DNA of 64,000 nt from Ypsolopha sequella (taxonomy: Eukaryota > Arthropoda > Insecta > Lepidoptera > Ypsolophidae), in assembly GCA_934047225.1 (NCBI GenBank), contig OW204001.1, positions 13,810,201 to 13,874,200 of the forward strand. The letters are read 5' to 3'. Numbering within the stretch: the stretch's first letter is position 1; the number at the start of each line of letters is the position of its first letter. Of this stretch, positions 37,997 to 51,300 are shown in pieces. The notes under the pieces are model-generated. The model was not told the origin of the DNA. It saw only the letters and a program-made list of their open reading frames with translations, and did not search any database. The position numbers and the translations under genes were made by a program.

Positions 37997-38791
37997 AACC
38001 GACTTCAAAAAGGAGGCGGTTCTCAATTCGACTGTATGTTTCTTTTTTTTTTTTGGCGTTGTTACTCCTTAATTCCGTCATTTTTGAACCGATTTGAACA
38101 ATTCTTTTTTTGTTTGAAAGAGTGTACTTCCAGGTAGGTCCCATTTTAAGTTTGGTCATGATCTGATGAAGGTCTTCAGAGATAGGCAGTGGAACTCCTC
38201 AGAAAATGACAGCATACCTCTCAAAATTGAAGTAATCGCTTTGTACTTGGGTGCTGATTACAAGGTATTACTTGAAAATCGACATTCTTCCACCTGACCT
38301 TCGATCCTGGCTTCATCACCATATTCAACATAGAACTCCTCAACGGATCAGAGCACATAACTCGAGATTGCGGCAATCACTGCGTTAGGGTGCTGATTCA
38401 AGGGTATTACTTGGAGATTATCAGAATACCCACCTGAACTTCGATCCTGGCTTCATCACCATAGAACTCCTCAACGGATGACAGCACATAAATTTGGATT
38501 GCGGCAATCAGTTTGTGTTAGGGTGCTCATTGCAGGGCATTGCTGGAAAATTGCCCGTGTACCCACCTGACCTTCGATCTTGGCTTCATCACCGTAGAAC
38601 TCTTCAACGAATGACAGCACATAACTCGTGATTGCGGTAATCATGTTGTGTTAGGGTGCTGATAGCAGGAAGCTACTCAAACATAGCTACTTATACTCAC
38701 TTGAACTTCGTTTCATATTAACACCGCGTTTGCAAGAACTACCCACACTTCACAATTTAACCCAGCAACACTAAAAAATGTGAAATAAAAT
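37997..38791 (+). mobile_element. Lepidopteran AACCGACTTCAAAAA repeat with internal minisatellite
   Basis: It begins AACCGACTTCAAAAAGGAGG followed by TTCTCAATTCGACTG, a start I know from many lepidopteran repeats. From about 38210 to 38715 it carries tandem units of 133-140 bp, each with CTTCGAT...TGGCTTCATCACC, CAACG, ACAGCACATAA and TTAGGGTGCT; the marker recurs near 38296, 38436, 38569 and 38703. Confidence 0.75.
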
Positions 38792-39138
38792 AAACTTTTA
38801 ACAAAAAAAATAGCAACCGACTTCAATAGCAACAGCAGTCATTCACTAAAAAGTTAATAATAATTCTATAAAGACTGATGGTACCGAAGCAACACTTTTG
38901 CTGACTTCTTTCTTCCTAACACAATATGTTATCTAGAAGTCGGCGTATTTCTTACGATATAGCAACATAAAAACCAATATAAGAACGCCGACTTCTAGAT
39001 AACATATTGTTTCAGGAAGAAAGAAGTCGGCAAAAGTGTTGCTTCGGTACCATCAGTCTTTATAGAATTATTATTAACTTTTTAGTGAATGACTGCTGTT
39101 GCTATTGAAGTCGGTTGCTATTTTTTTTGTTAAAAGTT
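38792..39138. repeat. 347-bp near-perfect palindrome
   Basis: Arms of about 155 bp begin AACTTTTAACAAAAAAAATA then GCAACCGACTTC. They differ at only a few positions (for example TTGCTGAC against TTGCCGAC) and enclose a spacer of about 35 bp. The outer sequence contains the ACCGACTTC start of the preceding element, so the two belong together. Confidence 0.85.
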
Positions 39139-39635
39139 CATTTTTTTCAGACATTACATAACGCCATTTAATTTAGATCATAATATTTATTATTATGGTA
39201 TATAATTTGTTTTTTTTATGATTATTAAAAGAATTTTCAGATATGACGTCACTTAGAGCATTTTAGGCATTATACTGATTGTGGATATTTCCCTTGCCTA
39301 TAAAAAAGTGGTCTGTCTCTTTATGTCTTCTCATCTGTCATCCACCTGTCAAATCAGTCGGAAACAAATTATTATAAATTTATCTTGATAGCAAAGGACA
39401 CATTAATTTCTAAACAGCCTTTTCTCAAGTGACGTCATACGAAGTCAAATGGAAGTTGCACTTTTTTCGTAAAAATATTCATCAACACGAGGTTTTTTAA
39501 ACCAAAAGTTCTAAAATACGGCATATCAAACCAAAATTTAAAAATGGTTTTGAATTAACACCCCTTAAGGGGAAACAATCCGTATCCTCTACGAAATACA
39601 CAACTTAAGGGGGAACGAGTCGTATCCTCTACGAA
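39139..39635. other. Intergenic DNA with a 41-bp tandem pair
   Basis: The unit CTTAAGGGG(G/A)AAC...CGTATCCTCTACGAAA occurs at 39564 and 39606; the second copy runs into the fold-back element that follows. Confidence 0.6.
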
Positions 39636-39953
39636 ACGCACAACTTAAGATGGTTCTTTTTATTTTTGAATTACAGATATTAAATAAATGTGATTTATGG
39701 CATTTCGCGAACATAGTTTAGTGTCAGTTGGACATTTCCAGCAAAATTTTGTTATTTTATGCATTAGGTTTAAAATGTATGGGCACACAAACTTAAAACA
39801 CGCTTTTAAGTATGTGCGCCCATACATTTACAGCGTAATGCATCAAATAACAAAATTTTGCCGGGAAAGCCTAACTGACATTAAACCATGTTCGCGAAAT
39901 GCCATGAATCACATTTATTCAAAAATAAGAAGAACCATTTGAGTTGTGCGTTT
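39636..39953. mobile_element. 318-bp fold-back MITE-like element
   Basis: AAACGCACAACTTAAGATGG pairs with its near complement at 39930-39953. Inner arms (GGCATTTCGCGAAC, TGCATTA, AAATGTATGGGC) pair almost to the centre. The 81-codon frame inside is a palindrome artefact. Confidence 0.85.
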
Positions 39954-41389
39954 TGAATTTAATTTGCGAATTAGCAAATGTGGGTAGTGAACGATAATTT
40001 GACATGATGGTTGCGCTTTGTGGCTGCATGCATTCTGTGATTATAATTATATATTACACATTCAAAAATTTATTTTTATGTATCAAGTAAAATATGTCAA
40101 TGGATTATTTAAAAAAATTATAAACTGAAAACAAAATGTCCAAAAAACCCCATCTAAATACGTTCAGTAGTAATTACGTGAATCTCGAACATTTAAAGAT
40201 TGGCAGCCGAATAATATTTTTTTTATGGATTTTAGGGTACCCTATAGAATCTACTTTTAAACTTTTTATTCTTGACGGAAAAATTCTACATAATTACGAT
40301 TTTATATAAGTATACATATATAGATAAGCTTTGAAAACTGTAAGGGTTATGGAGGGTAGTAGAAATTAAACCTTGACTCTTATAGATACTTCTCTCGACA
40401 AGATAACCTTCCCACACAGCCAACAAATAACATTTGGTGCTTAGTTAGTAGATATAGAGGTCCTACCATGAGTTTTGCACTCGATACACGTTAGCGACTG
40501 CGTAAAATATTTATATGAGAAATTGCAGAGCAATACCCGGTTTACCACAATTTCTCATACAAAATATTTTACGCAGAGGTAGACCCTCAGCTAGGTACAT
40601 ACATGTACAGATCAGTGACAATCTTGCGGGGGGCAGGAATTCAGGGTTACCTAAAGGTTTTCAGGTGAAAACATATTGTTCACCTGTGTAATTCTAAATT
40701 CGTAGCGGGGGCGATGAGTCCTACACTGATTCTCAGTAATGGTGAATATTGTGCACTTCCCCCCCGGTCAGTCAGCCCAGCCAGGACAGAACAGCTTCAG
40801 CATTCTGACACATAAACTGGTCCAGTGAAGGGAAGTTGGAGCTCGTCGCAATCCCTACTTTTGTACCTGTGTAATGTAAAGCAACAAGACACAAATAGAC
40901 TATGGCCTGCATTTTAATGGTAACCTTTACACGATGATCTTTAGCTCTTCCGCTTTACTGTTATTGTAGAAATGTTGAACTTTAATTTAATTAATTCATT
41001 AACATGTACAGCAACACAGAACACGTAACATTTAAAAGGACACACAAAAATAAATTAAAATACATTACAATACAATACTATATACAATACTTATAAACAA
41101 TTAATAAACACACAGCACAAAAAATAATAAAGCAAACACCATCCATCCATCAGCCTAGTTAGTCCACTGCTTGACTTGGTCTTTTCACGATTTCGCCATT
41201 CTTGGCGGTCCTCCTGGAAGAAATGCCCATACTCACACACACTGGGCAGGTGGGCACCGCGCTCAAAAAAGTATTTTTTATAAGGCCCGGCAATTGAGGA
41301 TGGATATATCATGTCGTCAGCACATCGTATAATTGGGCATATCATGATCTGCCGAGGCACATAATATTTTTGTTAAAACTAAATCTATT
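39954..41389. other. Intergenic DNA with a hairpin and retroelement scraps
   Basis: Positions 40498-40576 form a hairpin (CTGCGTAAAATATTT...GAGAAATTG and complement). Positions 41130-41230 (CAGCCTAGTTAGTCCACTGC, CATTCTTGGCGGTCCTCC) resemble a lepidopteran retroelement 3' region. No gene. Confidence 0.5.
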
Positions 41390-41507
41390 TACATGTAAAC
41401 CTAACACGTTTTTCCTCACTTCGCTTCGCTCCGCTCGTCGTCGCACCTATTTTTAGCTTTTGGTGAAAAAATGTTCGTACTTTACGATCTGCCCACGACA
41501 GATACTA
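41390..41507 (-). repeat. Dispersed repeat with GAGCGAAGC block, copy 2
   Basis: Inverted relative to 17763-17870: ACATGTAAACCTAACACG, then CTTCGCTTCGCTCCGCTCG, then GATCTGCCCA. Confidence 0.7.
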
Positions 41508-44500
41508 CCAGCCTCCATGAATCGGTCCCAGAGTGCCAGGCATGGCAGACCACGGTTGTGCCTGATGTTTGGATAATGTCCTCTTACTCTCCCCCGAATA
41601 ACTTCGGGGCGGTTGAAAAATGAAAAAATGAAAAATATTTTATTTCACATAAACAGTTTTACAATTGAGGCAGCATTCAGTGGCTCCCAGACTAGACCAT
41701 GGAGAGTCTGTACCATGGGTGCCGGTAAACAGATTACAATATAAATGATATGCAGTGTTCGTACAGGTGGCTAACAAAGTGATAATAAGATATAGTTAAA
41801 ATAATAAAATAAAAAGAAAAGTTGACTTGGTTTGCGAGTAAGATTGTGGTACCATCGAGCCCGGCACCATCTCTACCACCTATTGAGCAAACACCAATAC
41901 AGTTAAAGTTCAATTTAGTTTTGTTAAGCTACAACTAACGTAACCTAACTAAGTACTCCTAAACACTTAAATATTATAATTGACAATACTGGACTAAACA
42001 TAACCAAGCTTACTTTGTTGAAATGGCTAGCTTATTTTTTTTGTAATTTTCTGAAAAGATTGAGAACCTGTATACCTACTCCATTCCAGATAAGACTAGA
42101 AAGAAAATATGAGATTTGTTGAAAATAAGCATAATGAGTACAAATGCTCCCAAAGTGATAATGCGCGTACAAATCTTCGCCACTGTTCGGCAAAGTTCGT
42201 ATTTCCTTACACTTTCTATACAATCAATACGGTCGCTCGGCTATAGATTTGTATGCGCTTTATTACTTTGGGAGTACTGTACCTTTCATTTTACTTCTTT
42301 TATCAATCTTCATTTTTCTAACCTTATTTGGAATGAAATATACTCGGGTGCCTGCTCCTCCACCTCGGGTGCCAGAGATTCACCGTTTTAGTTTCAGGGG
42401 CAAAAAGTAAAAAACTTAGAAACTAAATAGATTTTGCCGTTCGGCGAATTGTAAAACGCTCGCTGTTTTGTGATTTGCCAAAAACAAATTGTAAAATGCT
42501 TCGTTATTTTATTCATCGTGTTAGGTTAAATGTTTATACATATTGCAGGAAGCCGAGCGAAGCGGAGCGAAGTGACGCGACCCTCAATAGTTCTAACAGA
42601 AATTTTAAAAAGACGAATTATACGATATGCCAACGACGACGACGCAAATTGCAAAACAGCAATTTTATTTTTTTTAGGAACTAAAACTGAATTTTTTTTA
42701 GAAACTGACGATGCCGTTTGTAAACTGATGAATTTTACTATTTGCCTGCGACAACTTTACCGTGTCAGTCATTGTCATTGTCAGTGAGCGTGGCATTTGG
42801 GAAAGTAAAGTGTCCAACGCCTTAAATTTTATTTTACATCCCCTTTTTTACATTTTATATGTATAGTAATTATTTGCCTAAGCAAATAAGCCAGTTTGAC
42901 AATGAAAATCGTACATTTTACGTCGCTCATTTCTTACACAATTTCACAACAGGTTTAACCATCGCAAATTAATTATAGTCCAATGGCGATCAAGCCATAG
43001 CTACAGGTTGCTCTTAGTTTCACCTATGTACCTATACTGATTGGAATGTCAGTCCGATTTCTGCGAGTGACAACAAAAGCAATATTGTACCGAACTACGT
43101 TGTTGACAAAGCCAAGTTATCTCATACGGACATTGAATGACGTCATTGTACCGGTCTGCTTGAGGTTATTCTATCACTGGGTTAATTATGCAGTTTTAAA
43201 CCCTGTTTTACCTTAAAAAATGAAGTACAGGTAAGTCTCCTATATATTTTAAATTGTATAATTTGGAGTACGCATTTTCCTTTTTACTGTAGCTAGACAG
43301 GTTATTAAAATTGTCAAAAAACTAAGATGGCCATCTCAAAGTAGCAGCTAATAGAAATGATGACATCATCGTTTTTTTGTATGAACTTTTTTTATATATT
43401 TTTTAAACCTATCGTGTAAGGTTTCAAATTAAAAGGCTTTATGAGTTGATTGTAAAAATGTACAACATTACTACATTTCACCAACTCGTTGTTAAAAAAC
43501 AAAATTTATTTTCACAACACACCAAGTTTGGGCTACTCCAGGCAGAAAACGGCAGTGGAAGGATTTTTTTCTTAAACAGACATCCACTTACTCGTAATAT
43601 CTAACGCCATGAAAGCAAAAAATATATTATAATTATAAATGTTAATACATATTTACAAAATTCATTTCATGAAAACTCTTTTCATTTCAGTACTCTATTC
43701 TGTATGGAAAACTTCATGAAAGTAAAGTTCTAACCTCTGCTCTATGTTTTCCTAAAAATCAACTAATTGTAACTTTTAGAATACTATGTAGGATGTTGAT
43801 TTGGTCAGCAACTTCTGTCACAGGATAGGGTATGCTCACGATACCTATAAAATACTTTTTAATTCATAAATTTATTTACGATATTTTGGGGCAGTTTAAA
43901 ACGCCTCGTGTACGACACACATGATGAAATTGACTCACCACTGGCGAAGCGGTGGCAGAAAGGGGAGGAGCACCTGATTATGTCGGTACTAGCACTCCAT
44001 GCTGCAGTGACCGTTATTCAAAAGAATCTTACTACAAATAAAAAAGGCATAACATCTTCGTTTTTATGTGGTATTGTTTCCGTTTTTTGGAATAAGCATC
44101 GTGGACACAACCTACCTTGGGATGGAAGTTGCTGACCAAATCAACAGCCTGTATATAATTAATTTTAATTTTATTTATAATAGGTATACCTAGTCTAGTT
44201 TTTTTATTTTGTTTCAATATACATAGTAAAATACTATATATTATTTCCAATCTGACAAAGAAAAGACAACCGATTCCAGATTTTCTGTGTATCAAACTAT
44301 AAACTATGAAATACTATTTCTAGAAGTTTGTAAATAAGTCATCTAGATGTTACTACAGCATGCGTCACATGCAATATGTGCATGTCTGTTTAAGACAATT
44401 ACAGTTGGGAGAAAATGACGTAGATGCACATGCGAAATATAGATTGTAGGTAACTATGCTAAATTGCGTATTTATTTGGATGAACAAAATATGATTCATT

Positions 44501-44533
44501 TATATGTATAATAAAGAGAGCCACGTCATCAAC
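41508..44533. other. Intergenic DNA with repeat fragments
   Basis: Positions 41640-41880 (TTATTTCACATAAACAG..., CCATGGGTGCCGG) look like a reversed non-LTR element end. Positions 42138-42282 are an imperfect fold-back (GTACAAATGCTCCCAAAGTG and complement). Positions 42550-42590 are a scrap of the GAGCGAAGC family. No gene. Confidence 0.45.
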
Positions 44534-44630
44534 CCTGCGGTCCGAAATAGAATTACATCGCTAAAATCGATTACGAAAGTATGAAGTGAATGGCTTATGA
44601 TCCATTGTAATCCTATTTCGGAACGCAGGA
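44534..44630. repeat. 97-bp fold-back element
   Basis: CCTGCGGTCCGAAATAGAATTACA pairs with TGTAATCCTATTTCGGAACGCAGG. Probably a small MITE. Confidence 0.75.
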
Positions 44631-45533
44631 TAAGTAAATACATATTATATCTATTATATTTTGAGAAGTCCTGACTCACTCACTCACTCACTCACTCACA
44701 CACTCACTGATGTATTAACGCCCTAACCCGTGTACCCAGAGGTTCCCTTTATAACATAGACAAGAAACAATTCCGGAATTTTCGAAATTCCCACAGGATC
44801 GGGAGAAACTGGATCCACACGATCAACGCCGTGAGGCGTCCGCAAATATAAAATATAAAAGCGGTTTCCGTTAAATCAGATGAAATATGCTTAAAAATAG
44901 GCTTCATTTTACAAATGTGACGTCACCTAAAGCTGCATACAGACATCCTACAGAACGACGCGAGCGGACGGTCAGTCGCACTTTTTTCTCTCCGTCAAAC
45001 GAAAGAAAAAATAACATTTTCTGTAATGAGCTTGGAGGCCCAGTGCAAGTCTCCACCTTCATGCCAAATTTCAGCTCAATCGACTCACCCGTCTTGAGTT
45101 GTGCGGCGGACGGACAAACAGACAGCTTCAAAAAACTTTACGACGAGTTGGAATCCTGCATGTTGACATGAAAACGAAAACCTTTAGAGTCGAATTTCGT
45201 GTGGTACGTGTGTTGTATAAAAAAACATGAAAATGAAATAGTTTTGCAGGTAATGCGTACTTTTATGGAGAAGTAAAGGCTTATATAGAAGAAAGCTCGA
45301 TTTTGCATTTATTATAGATTGTGTATAGATATATAGTTTCATAAAAATAAACTGCAGTCGTCGCTCAAAATTCCGAATCTCTGCAACGAAACCTTATTTT
45401 CAAGGGGTGGTTTCCAATTTCTTTTTAATATATTTTTAATTATATTTATAACAGAAATCTGTTCGATTCAATTCTCAGCAATGCAAAGCATTTTTTTGAG
45501 GCTTTGACAGGTATGGTGGAAAAATTCAAAGTT
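44631..45533. other. Intergenic DNA with microsatellite
   Basis: Positions 44674-44708 are an (ACTC)n tract. Positions 44880-45180 read open on both strands without a recognised domain. CGGACGGACAAACAGACAG near 45107 is typical of lepidopteran repeat tails. Confidence 0.45.
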
Positions 45534-45605
45534 GAGTACCTCAGTGGCGCAGTCGGTAGCGCACTTGCCGTGTAAGCAAGAGATCGCTGATTCAAATTAT
45601 GAAAC
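45534..45605 (+). repeat. tRNA-like sequence (pseudo-tRNA or SINE head)
   Basis: A good internal A box (TGGCGCAGTCGG) and a CTTGC/GCAAG anticodon-like stem are followed by a degraded B box (GATTCAAATT). No acceptor stem closes and position 33 is not T, so it is not a functional tRNA gene. Confidence 0.55.
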
Positions 45606-48165
45606 GATGAATTTTTTTTAATTGAATTCCATTGATATTTTCTAGTTTGTAATTTGCTCTAAATAATGCTTACACTTGACATCGAAGATTCAGGTCTTGT
45701 TTTATGCTAATCACGGTAGCACCTCGCCTTAAAAGCTTTCGGAAGCTTCGAATTACGGGTTCGTATTACGTTGGTAGTTTGAATATTGCAGTAGTTGAAT
45801 GGGCGCTAATTAACCTCGAGTCCAAAGTATCTTCATTGGCATTCGTTCGCAATCCTAGCTTATCAATTTCTCAGTAGAAAAAATGACCTTTTCGTTTTCA
45901 CAACCTACAGCTACACTGTACATATACAACCGAACGCAAAAGCAATGACATATCAATGATTTTATTAGAGATCTGCACTGAATATTTCATCGACCAACTT
46001 GTAACTCGGTTGAAAAGACTGCTTCGCTGCGCTAGTGGCAAAATAACTGCATTATCGCAATCATTCTGTATTCTATTCTCGCAGCGCAGCGGTGACATTT
46101 TGGTGGGCTTGCCTTGCACGCTCTGCTTATAAGTGGATGCGAATTCTGTAGGTATCTGTAGGGCTATACCCATACTTTTTAAAGCTTAAATGCAAGTAAA
46201 CTTTATGAATTCGATAAAAGGGTAATTTAATCTTATTTCTGAAGTTATGAAGTTAGCTGCATAAATCAAAATCGATAATACCTGTCATAGCATGTGAATG
46301 ATAAACATAGCACAATTTTACTTTATTGTATAAATATTAGGTATATCGTTCAGCTGACATCGGGATTATAAAATGACAATCCTCGAAAATGCTCTAGAAT
46401 GAAGCCGTAAGCTCACATAGAAATCTCCCTTTTCTCTGTATTTGACATCCGCTCTGGTGGCTAGGCAGAACACCCACCCGTATTTGGACTATTGTGTTGT
46501 CGCCATTTGACGTACTTGTGCATTACTTTCTAGGAAGGTTTGATATATTAAAATACAAATATCAATATCTCATCCTCCTTAAAAATATTTTTTTTCTTAC
46601 ATTAGATATTATCAAGAATATATGACAATAAAGTTAAAACTACCGATCGATATACCACTTTTAGATATCACTTTTTTTTCAGTGTTAATTTAGTCTGCTA
46701 AAAATGTTTGTAAGTGCAATCAATAATGATATTCAAATAAATATTCAAACTCGTAAACGGTTCTTTTACATCTTTTAAGAAATTATTTCAATAATAAAAC
46801 GATCCTGAAATGATCCTGATCATGAACTCAAAAATAGTGCATAAATGACAATTTACTTTTATAATTCAATAAAAGTACAGTTTTCTTAAAAAAATAATAC
46901 TTTTAAATAACTACACGAAGTAAGAGGGCAAAGGGAACTTAGCCCATGCAGGCGTGTCTGAGGTTTTAATAGGGAATGGTTCGAATGATAGTCATACATA
47001 CTTGTGAACAAACCCATAACTTGTGACCAGACCCTTGTCTCAAATGCGCGGTGAACTGCTGTGGTGATTTTATGCATTATTTGTTAATTTAATATTTACT
47101 GCTTTTTTGTTTGTAGAAGTTCTATTCTGGGCAAAAATTTCTGACAGTAGTAATATTGAGCAAGAAAAATGACGAACAATCAAAACGAACCAACAAAATC
47201 AAGAAAAGCTTACGATAAATGTTACCAAGAACTTATGGATTGGAAAATATAGGTAGGTAACGTAGTGCATGAGTGTAGATAAAGTAGTGTATGAAACTAC
47301 ACATAATTAGGTATGAAAACACTCGTGTACACTATTAAAAAATTCGTCAACGGCTCTTTTTTTAAACTTACACTCGTGTTTTTAACCTCTTTTTGTGCCA
47401 GTTTCGTAAACTACTATTTTCTATTTATTCGAGCAATATACTTGTATATCGCTATTTCCTAAATATGTGGTTGGTAGGTAAACAAATTGAAGAAATGCAA
47501 AACAAAATAATTTAAACTTTTTTAATTCGGTAAACTGTATTTTTACAAAGGATGTGCTGATTTACTCTATTCTATATATAAACTTTTCAGTTGTAAATAA
47601 ATACAATTTAGGTTAAAATCACAATCATGTAAACAAGGCATTTTAATAAGGCCTCATAATTTATCAAAATATGTAGGTAAGTACGGGTCATCTAAATATT
47701 ATCATTCTGTGTTTTATAGATGAGAGTAAGTAGATGTTTTCTATATTTAAAACCTTTACAAAATGTAAGTTAACTAATCTAGTATATAAATAACGCTCTA
47801 TGTTTTCTAAAAAATTACAATTATTTACACAAGGAACAGTGTTTATGAGAAAGAACATATTCTATCAAAACAATATCATTTACACACTAAAACAACCTCT
47901 TGGCAAAATAAAGCTATATACAAAGACAATCATAAAAATCAATCTAAATTATATGCTACAAACACATCTTACAAAGCTCTTTGAATTCAGATAATTTCTT
48001 ACAGAGAAGTATAAAATGTTAACCATTACTGACTCCGAAAAGTAATTCAAGAAATCGATTTACACATTGACGGGTTTTGGTTACAAATATATGTAGTGTA
48101 TACTTGAAGGCACTAGGCGATATGTATCGTATACGAGTAACTGTAAACACTATTGATTCGACTAT
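45606..48165. other. Intergenic DNA downstream of gooseberry
   Basis: Positions 47273-47411 belong to a dispersed repeat present in reverse at 59961-60065. Positions 46010-46095 contain CGCTGCGC/GCGCAGCG repeats typical of lepidopteran MITEs. No gene. Confidence 0.45.
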
Positions 48166-48171
48166 TTTATT
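48166..48171 (-). terminator. Candidate poly(A) signal of gooseberry
   Basis: AATAAA on the minus strand begins 29 bases after the TAA stop at 48200-48202. If used, the 3' UTR is very short; later signals cannot be excluded. Confidence 0.4.
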
Positions 48172-48199
48172 GTCATGAAATTTCCGTATAATTTTCTAG

Positions 48200-48320
48200 T
48201 TAATGTACTCTTCCCATTTCAACACCACCAAGGTTTCCTAAGTAAGGGTATCCTGACTTGGCTTCTGATGGAGAATGCGCGTGCGTTGTGTAGTGTGAAG
48301 GATTCGTGCCGAAAAATGAG
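48200..48320 (-). CDS. gsb: gsb terminal coding exon
   Basis: A strong acceptor (pyrimidine run, then TTTGTTACAG) precedes it on the minus strand. Joined to the donor at 51406 it completes AG+C as Ser and then codes 39 residues ([20 protein letters not shown] onward) to TAA at 48200-48202. The composition (Ser, His, Tyr, Gly) continues the style of the upstream tail, and the phase fits exactly. It is found only through splice logic, being too short to stand out as an open frame. Confidence 0.8.
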
Positions 48321-51300
48321 CTGTAACAAATAAAAAAAAGTTAAAAATGAGAATGTTAATTGTCATATCAAAAAATATTGCGAACCATCTTCCCCGCTGA
48401 TACATTTGAAGGATATTGTGGTATTCAAACGTTGTTCCCTGATAAATAGAAACTAATGTATAGATTCAACCTAAAGGCAATCATATTCTTATTTTTTGAA
48501 TGACCCACAACGATGTCACAATATGATGTCACAATTGGTATTTCATAATTTTAATCCCATAATTACCAATTATGTATTGAGGTTTTCTTTAACAATTTTA
48601 AAATGTTTTCTCTGATAATAATTTATATCCGATCTCATCATGCCTTACAATAAAGCAGAGTTTGGACAGTTGCTTTTACAGAAATAACTTGAGAGTGGAA
48701 CTACGAAGAGAAGAATGCACCCAGAGACGCCTCTATAGTTGTTTCAAAAAAACTGTAACTAAAACGCCTAGGCATGCCAGTAGGCAACCTCAAAGATATC
48801 GAAGATTCGCGTTCTCTTAATTCAGACCGTGGGAACGATCCAAAAAGTTAATATGAATGACCGAATTGAGTACTAGCCCAAGTAATGAATGTGAATGAAC
48901 TAATAATTGATATATCGATCAGTTTGATGGTGCGCCGCCTGAGAACGGATCCCCAATCGAATATTGTAATGACAGAGCAGAAGCTCTAATACCGCTGTAT
49001 AATTGCTACTTAACTTCTGCCTACCGTGCTGCGTAATTTCATAAAGTTAGAATGATATGCAAGAACTATACACCTACCTATGTTATACCGCTATTTTAGG
49101 CTTATTTGTCAGAGTTCGTGACTTGAGCGAAAATTAAAAAATAGAACTGCGTTATTAGTTCAATTGAAACAGAACACGAAATTAATATGTGCATATTTAA
49201 TCCGAAAAAAATGGAGTTTCATGTCGAAACTCTCTAATACGAATTCCAGTCACGTTTACAACAGATGTACCATATTGAAACAAACGTCTATCTGTATGGA
49301 CCTGAAACCTGTTCCAATATTTTCCCAGGTAACAAGGCTGATAGAGAATAAATTTCATTTTATAAATGCAGGTGCATGATAAAGAAAACGCGATATTAGC
49401 GGTTATATTTTGAAGGGGGGCTATTATGGTAGTTAGCATTGTAATCTGCGACGAAGACGTACGATCAGAAGCGGTTTCTACCGAGTCTCATGTTGAAGTA
49501 ATTAAACAATCATGTGCCCGCAATCGATTCGCTTCGATAATCTGCATGACGACGACTGACTAGGTAGAAACACAGTCGGGATTTGACGATTAATTACTCT
49601 CTAATAGCTACGAGAAATTGTTTTGTTCACAGGACGTTTATTTTTATTCGAAAAAATTTTTTTTTTACATTATTTGTGAAGTTTTTGTATTAATCAACTT
49701 ATACCCAATAAGCAATATCAAATAAACAGCATTTAAACTTTTTTTCGTAACAAATACCAATAATTTGAAACCCTATTTATGAAACTGTTACTTAATTCAT
49801 TCTTTAAATTTTATGACGGTCCCCTAAAATGCATAACTTGTTTTATGATGAGAATATACCAAAACTTCCAGACAAGCGCATAACAGAACACAATGTGAAT
49901 CCAACTCGACACGCAAGCCGGTGTTAGGAAGTCAAATGCAAATAGCTGCAGATAAGTTTTAATACCCGGCTTGGTTGCTTTAATGCCCAGGTTCAGCACT
50001 CTAATGTCACGTTCGGTTCTTTAATCGTCGACACGGTCGCTACAAAGTAACGTTAATTTATCTCACTTTTCCGGAAAACGTATGTAAGTACATGCAATGT
50101 TTTTAGGTTACCGTCCGATTTTAAGGGAATGCTTTGCAAAACTTTGAAACGACGGTTCTTTACATTAACTTTATGAGAGCTTACAAGATGTTTTATGTCG
50201 GTATAAATATTCTCGATGGAAACAAATGTGTTGGAATGATTCTCAAAAAAGATTAATACACGAACGAAATAATTTGAATTTCAAATGCTTATGTGCTTGC
50301 CGACTGGGCCATGTGGGATTGCAGAAATGGAACACATATTGTAATTCATTTTGTGAGACGTGAAAATTGTATGGCCAAAATAAGGGTTACGAAACTGATG
50401 GACCGTGGTAACCCAGGCTAAAGATTAGATAAGACGACTCGCAATATGGACATGGCTAACCCATATTTTATTAGTTTTTCTGTCATTGTGCAAGAGAGAT
50501 ATTGTGTGTGGTCCAATGCGAGGTTTATAGAGGTCTTTTGTCTCGATAACACAGATAAATGTCGTCGCCGTATAGAGCACAAAGACACAATGACTCTGTG
50601 ACATTCTCTTTCGACAAATTCACTGTGGTAGTTACACATTCTTTCAGTGACATGGACACGACAAGTAACAAATATTCCTTCGCTGACCTTCTACTCCGCA
50701 TCGTTTTATTTTGTTCTCATACGAACCCGATATCGGTACCAAAATGAAAACTAAAAAATACTCAGTAAAAGTTAATTAAAAATCCATCAAAAATCTCTAT
50801 AAAATTCGCAGCCCTATTGCATTCACGATCGACCGGGCGGGGTATTACGAAGTACGGGCTGTAATAACCAGCCGCGCGGTGGATAATGGCCGACTTCTTA
50901 CACTCTTAATTGATTAGCGGCCGCTCCGGATAATGATAAAGGAAGGTGAAAAGAAATAAAACGAATGCACCCCGATTTGCAATCGAGCCCACGCCGATAG
51001 CCACCGGACGTTACAGGCTATCGGAATAGGCGTTTACATCATCGCAAATTGTACCCATACTTCCCACTTCTTCAACAAAGATAAAGGAACATCCAGTCGT
51101 GCGATGAATTATGTCATTTTAAATATGATTTCTAAGCTCTACCATTACAAAAATAACACAAGCTCTACTATTAGTCTAATAGATGGTTGGTACAATAGCC
51201 GGCAGCAAAGGTCATTCGGTTTATTGTAATTGCATATTCATTTGATACCAACCACGGAACATGGGTAGTCTGAGTGAACATCAATAATTCATAAAGTGTC

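Noticed and set aside
38210..38715. CRISPR-like array
   Set aside because: Units of 133-140 bp repeat along their whole length with no short repeat/unique spacer pattern; this is a eukaryotic minisatellite.
45534..45605. Functional tRNA gene
   Set aside because: The B box is degraded, there is no acceptor stem, and position 33 of the anticodon loop is not T.
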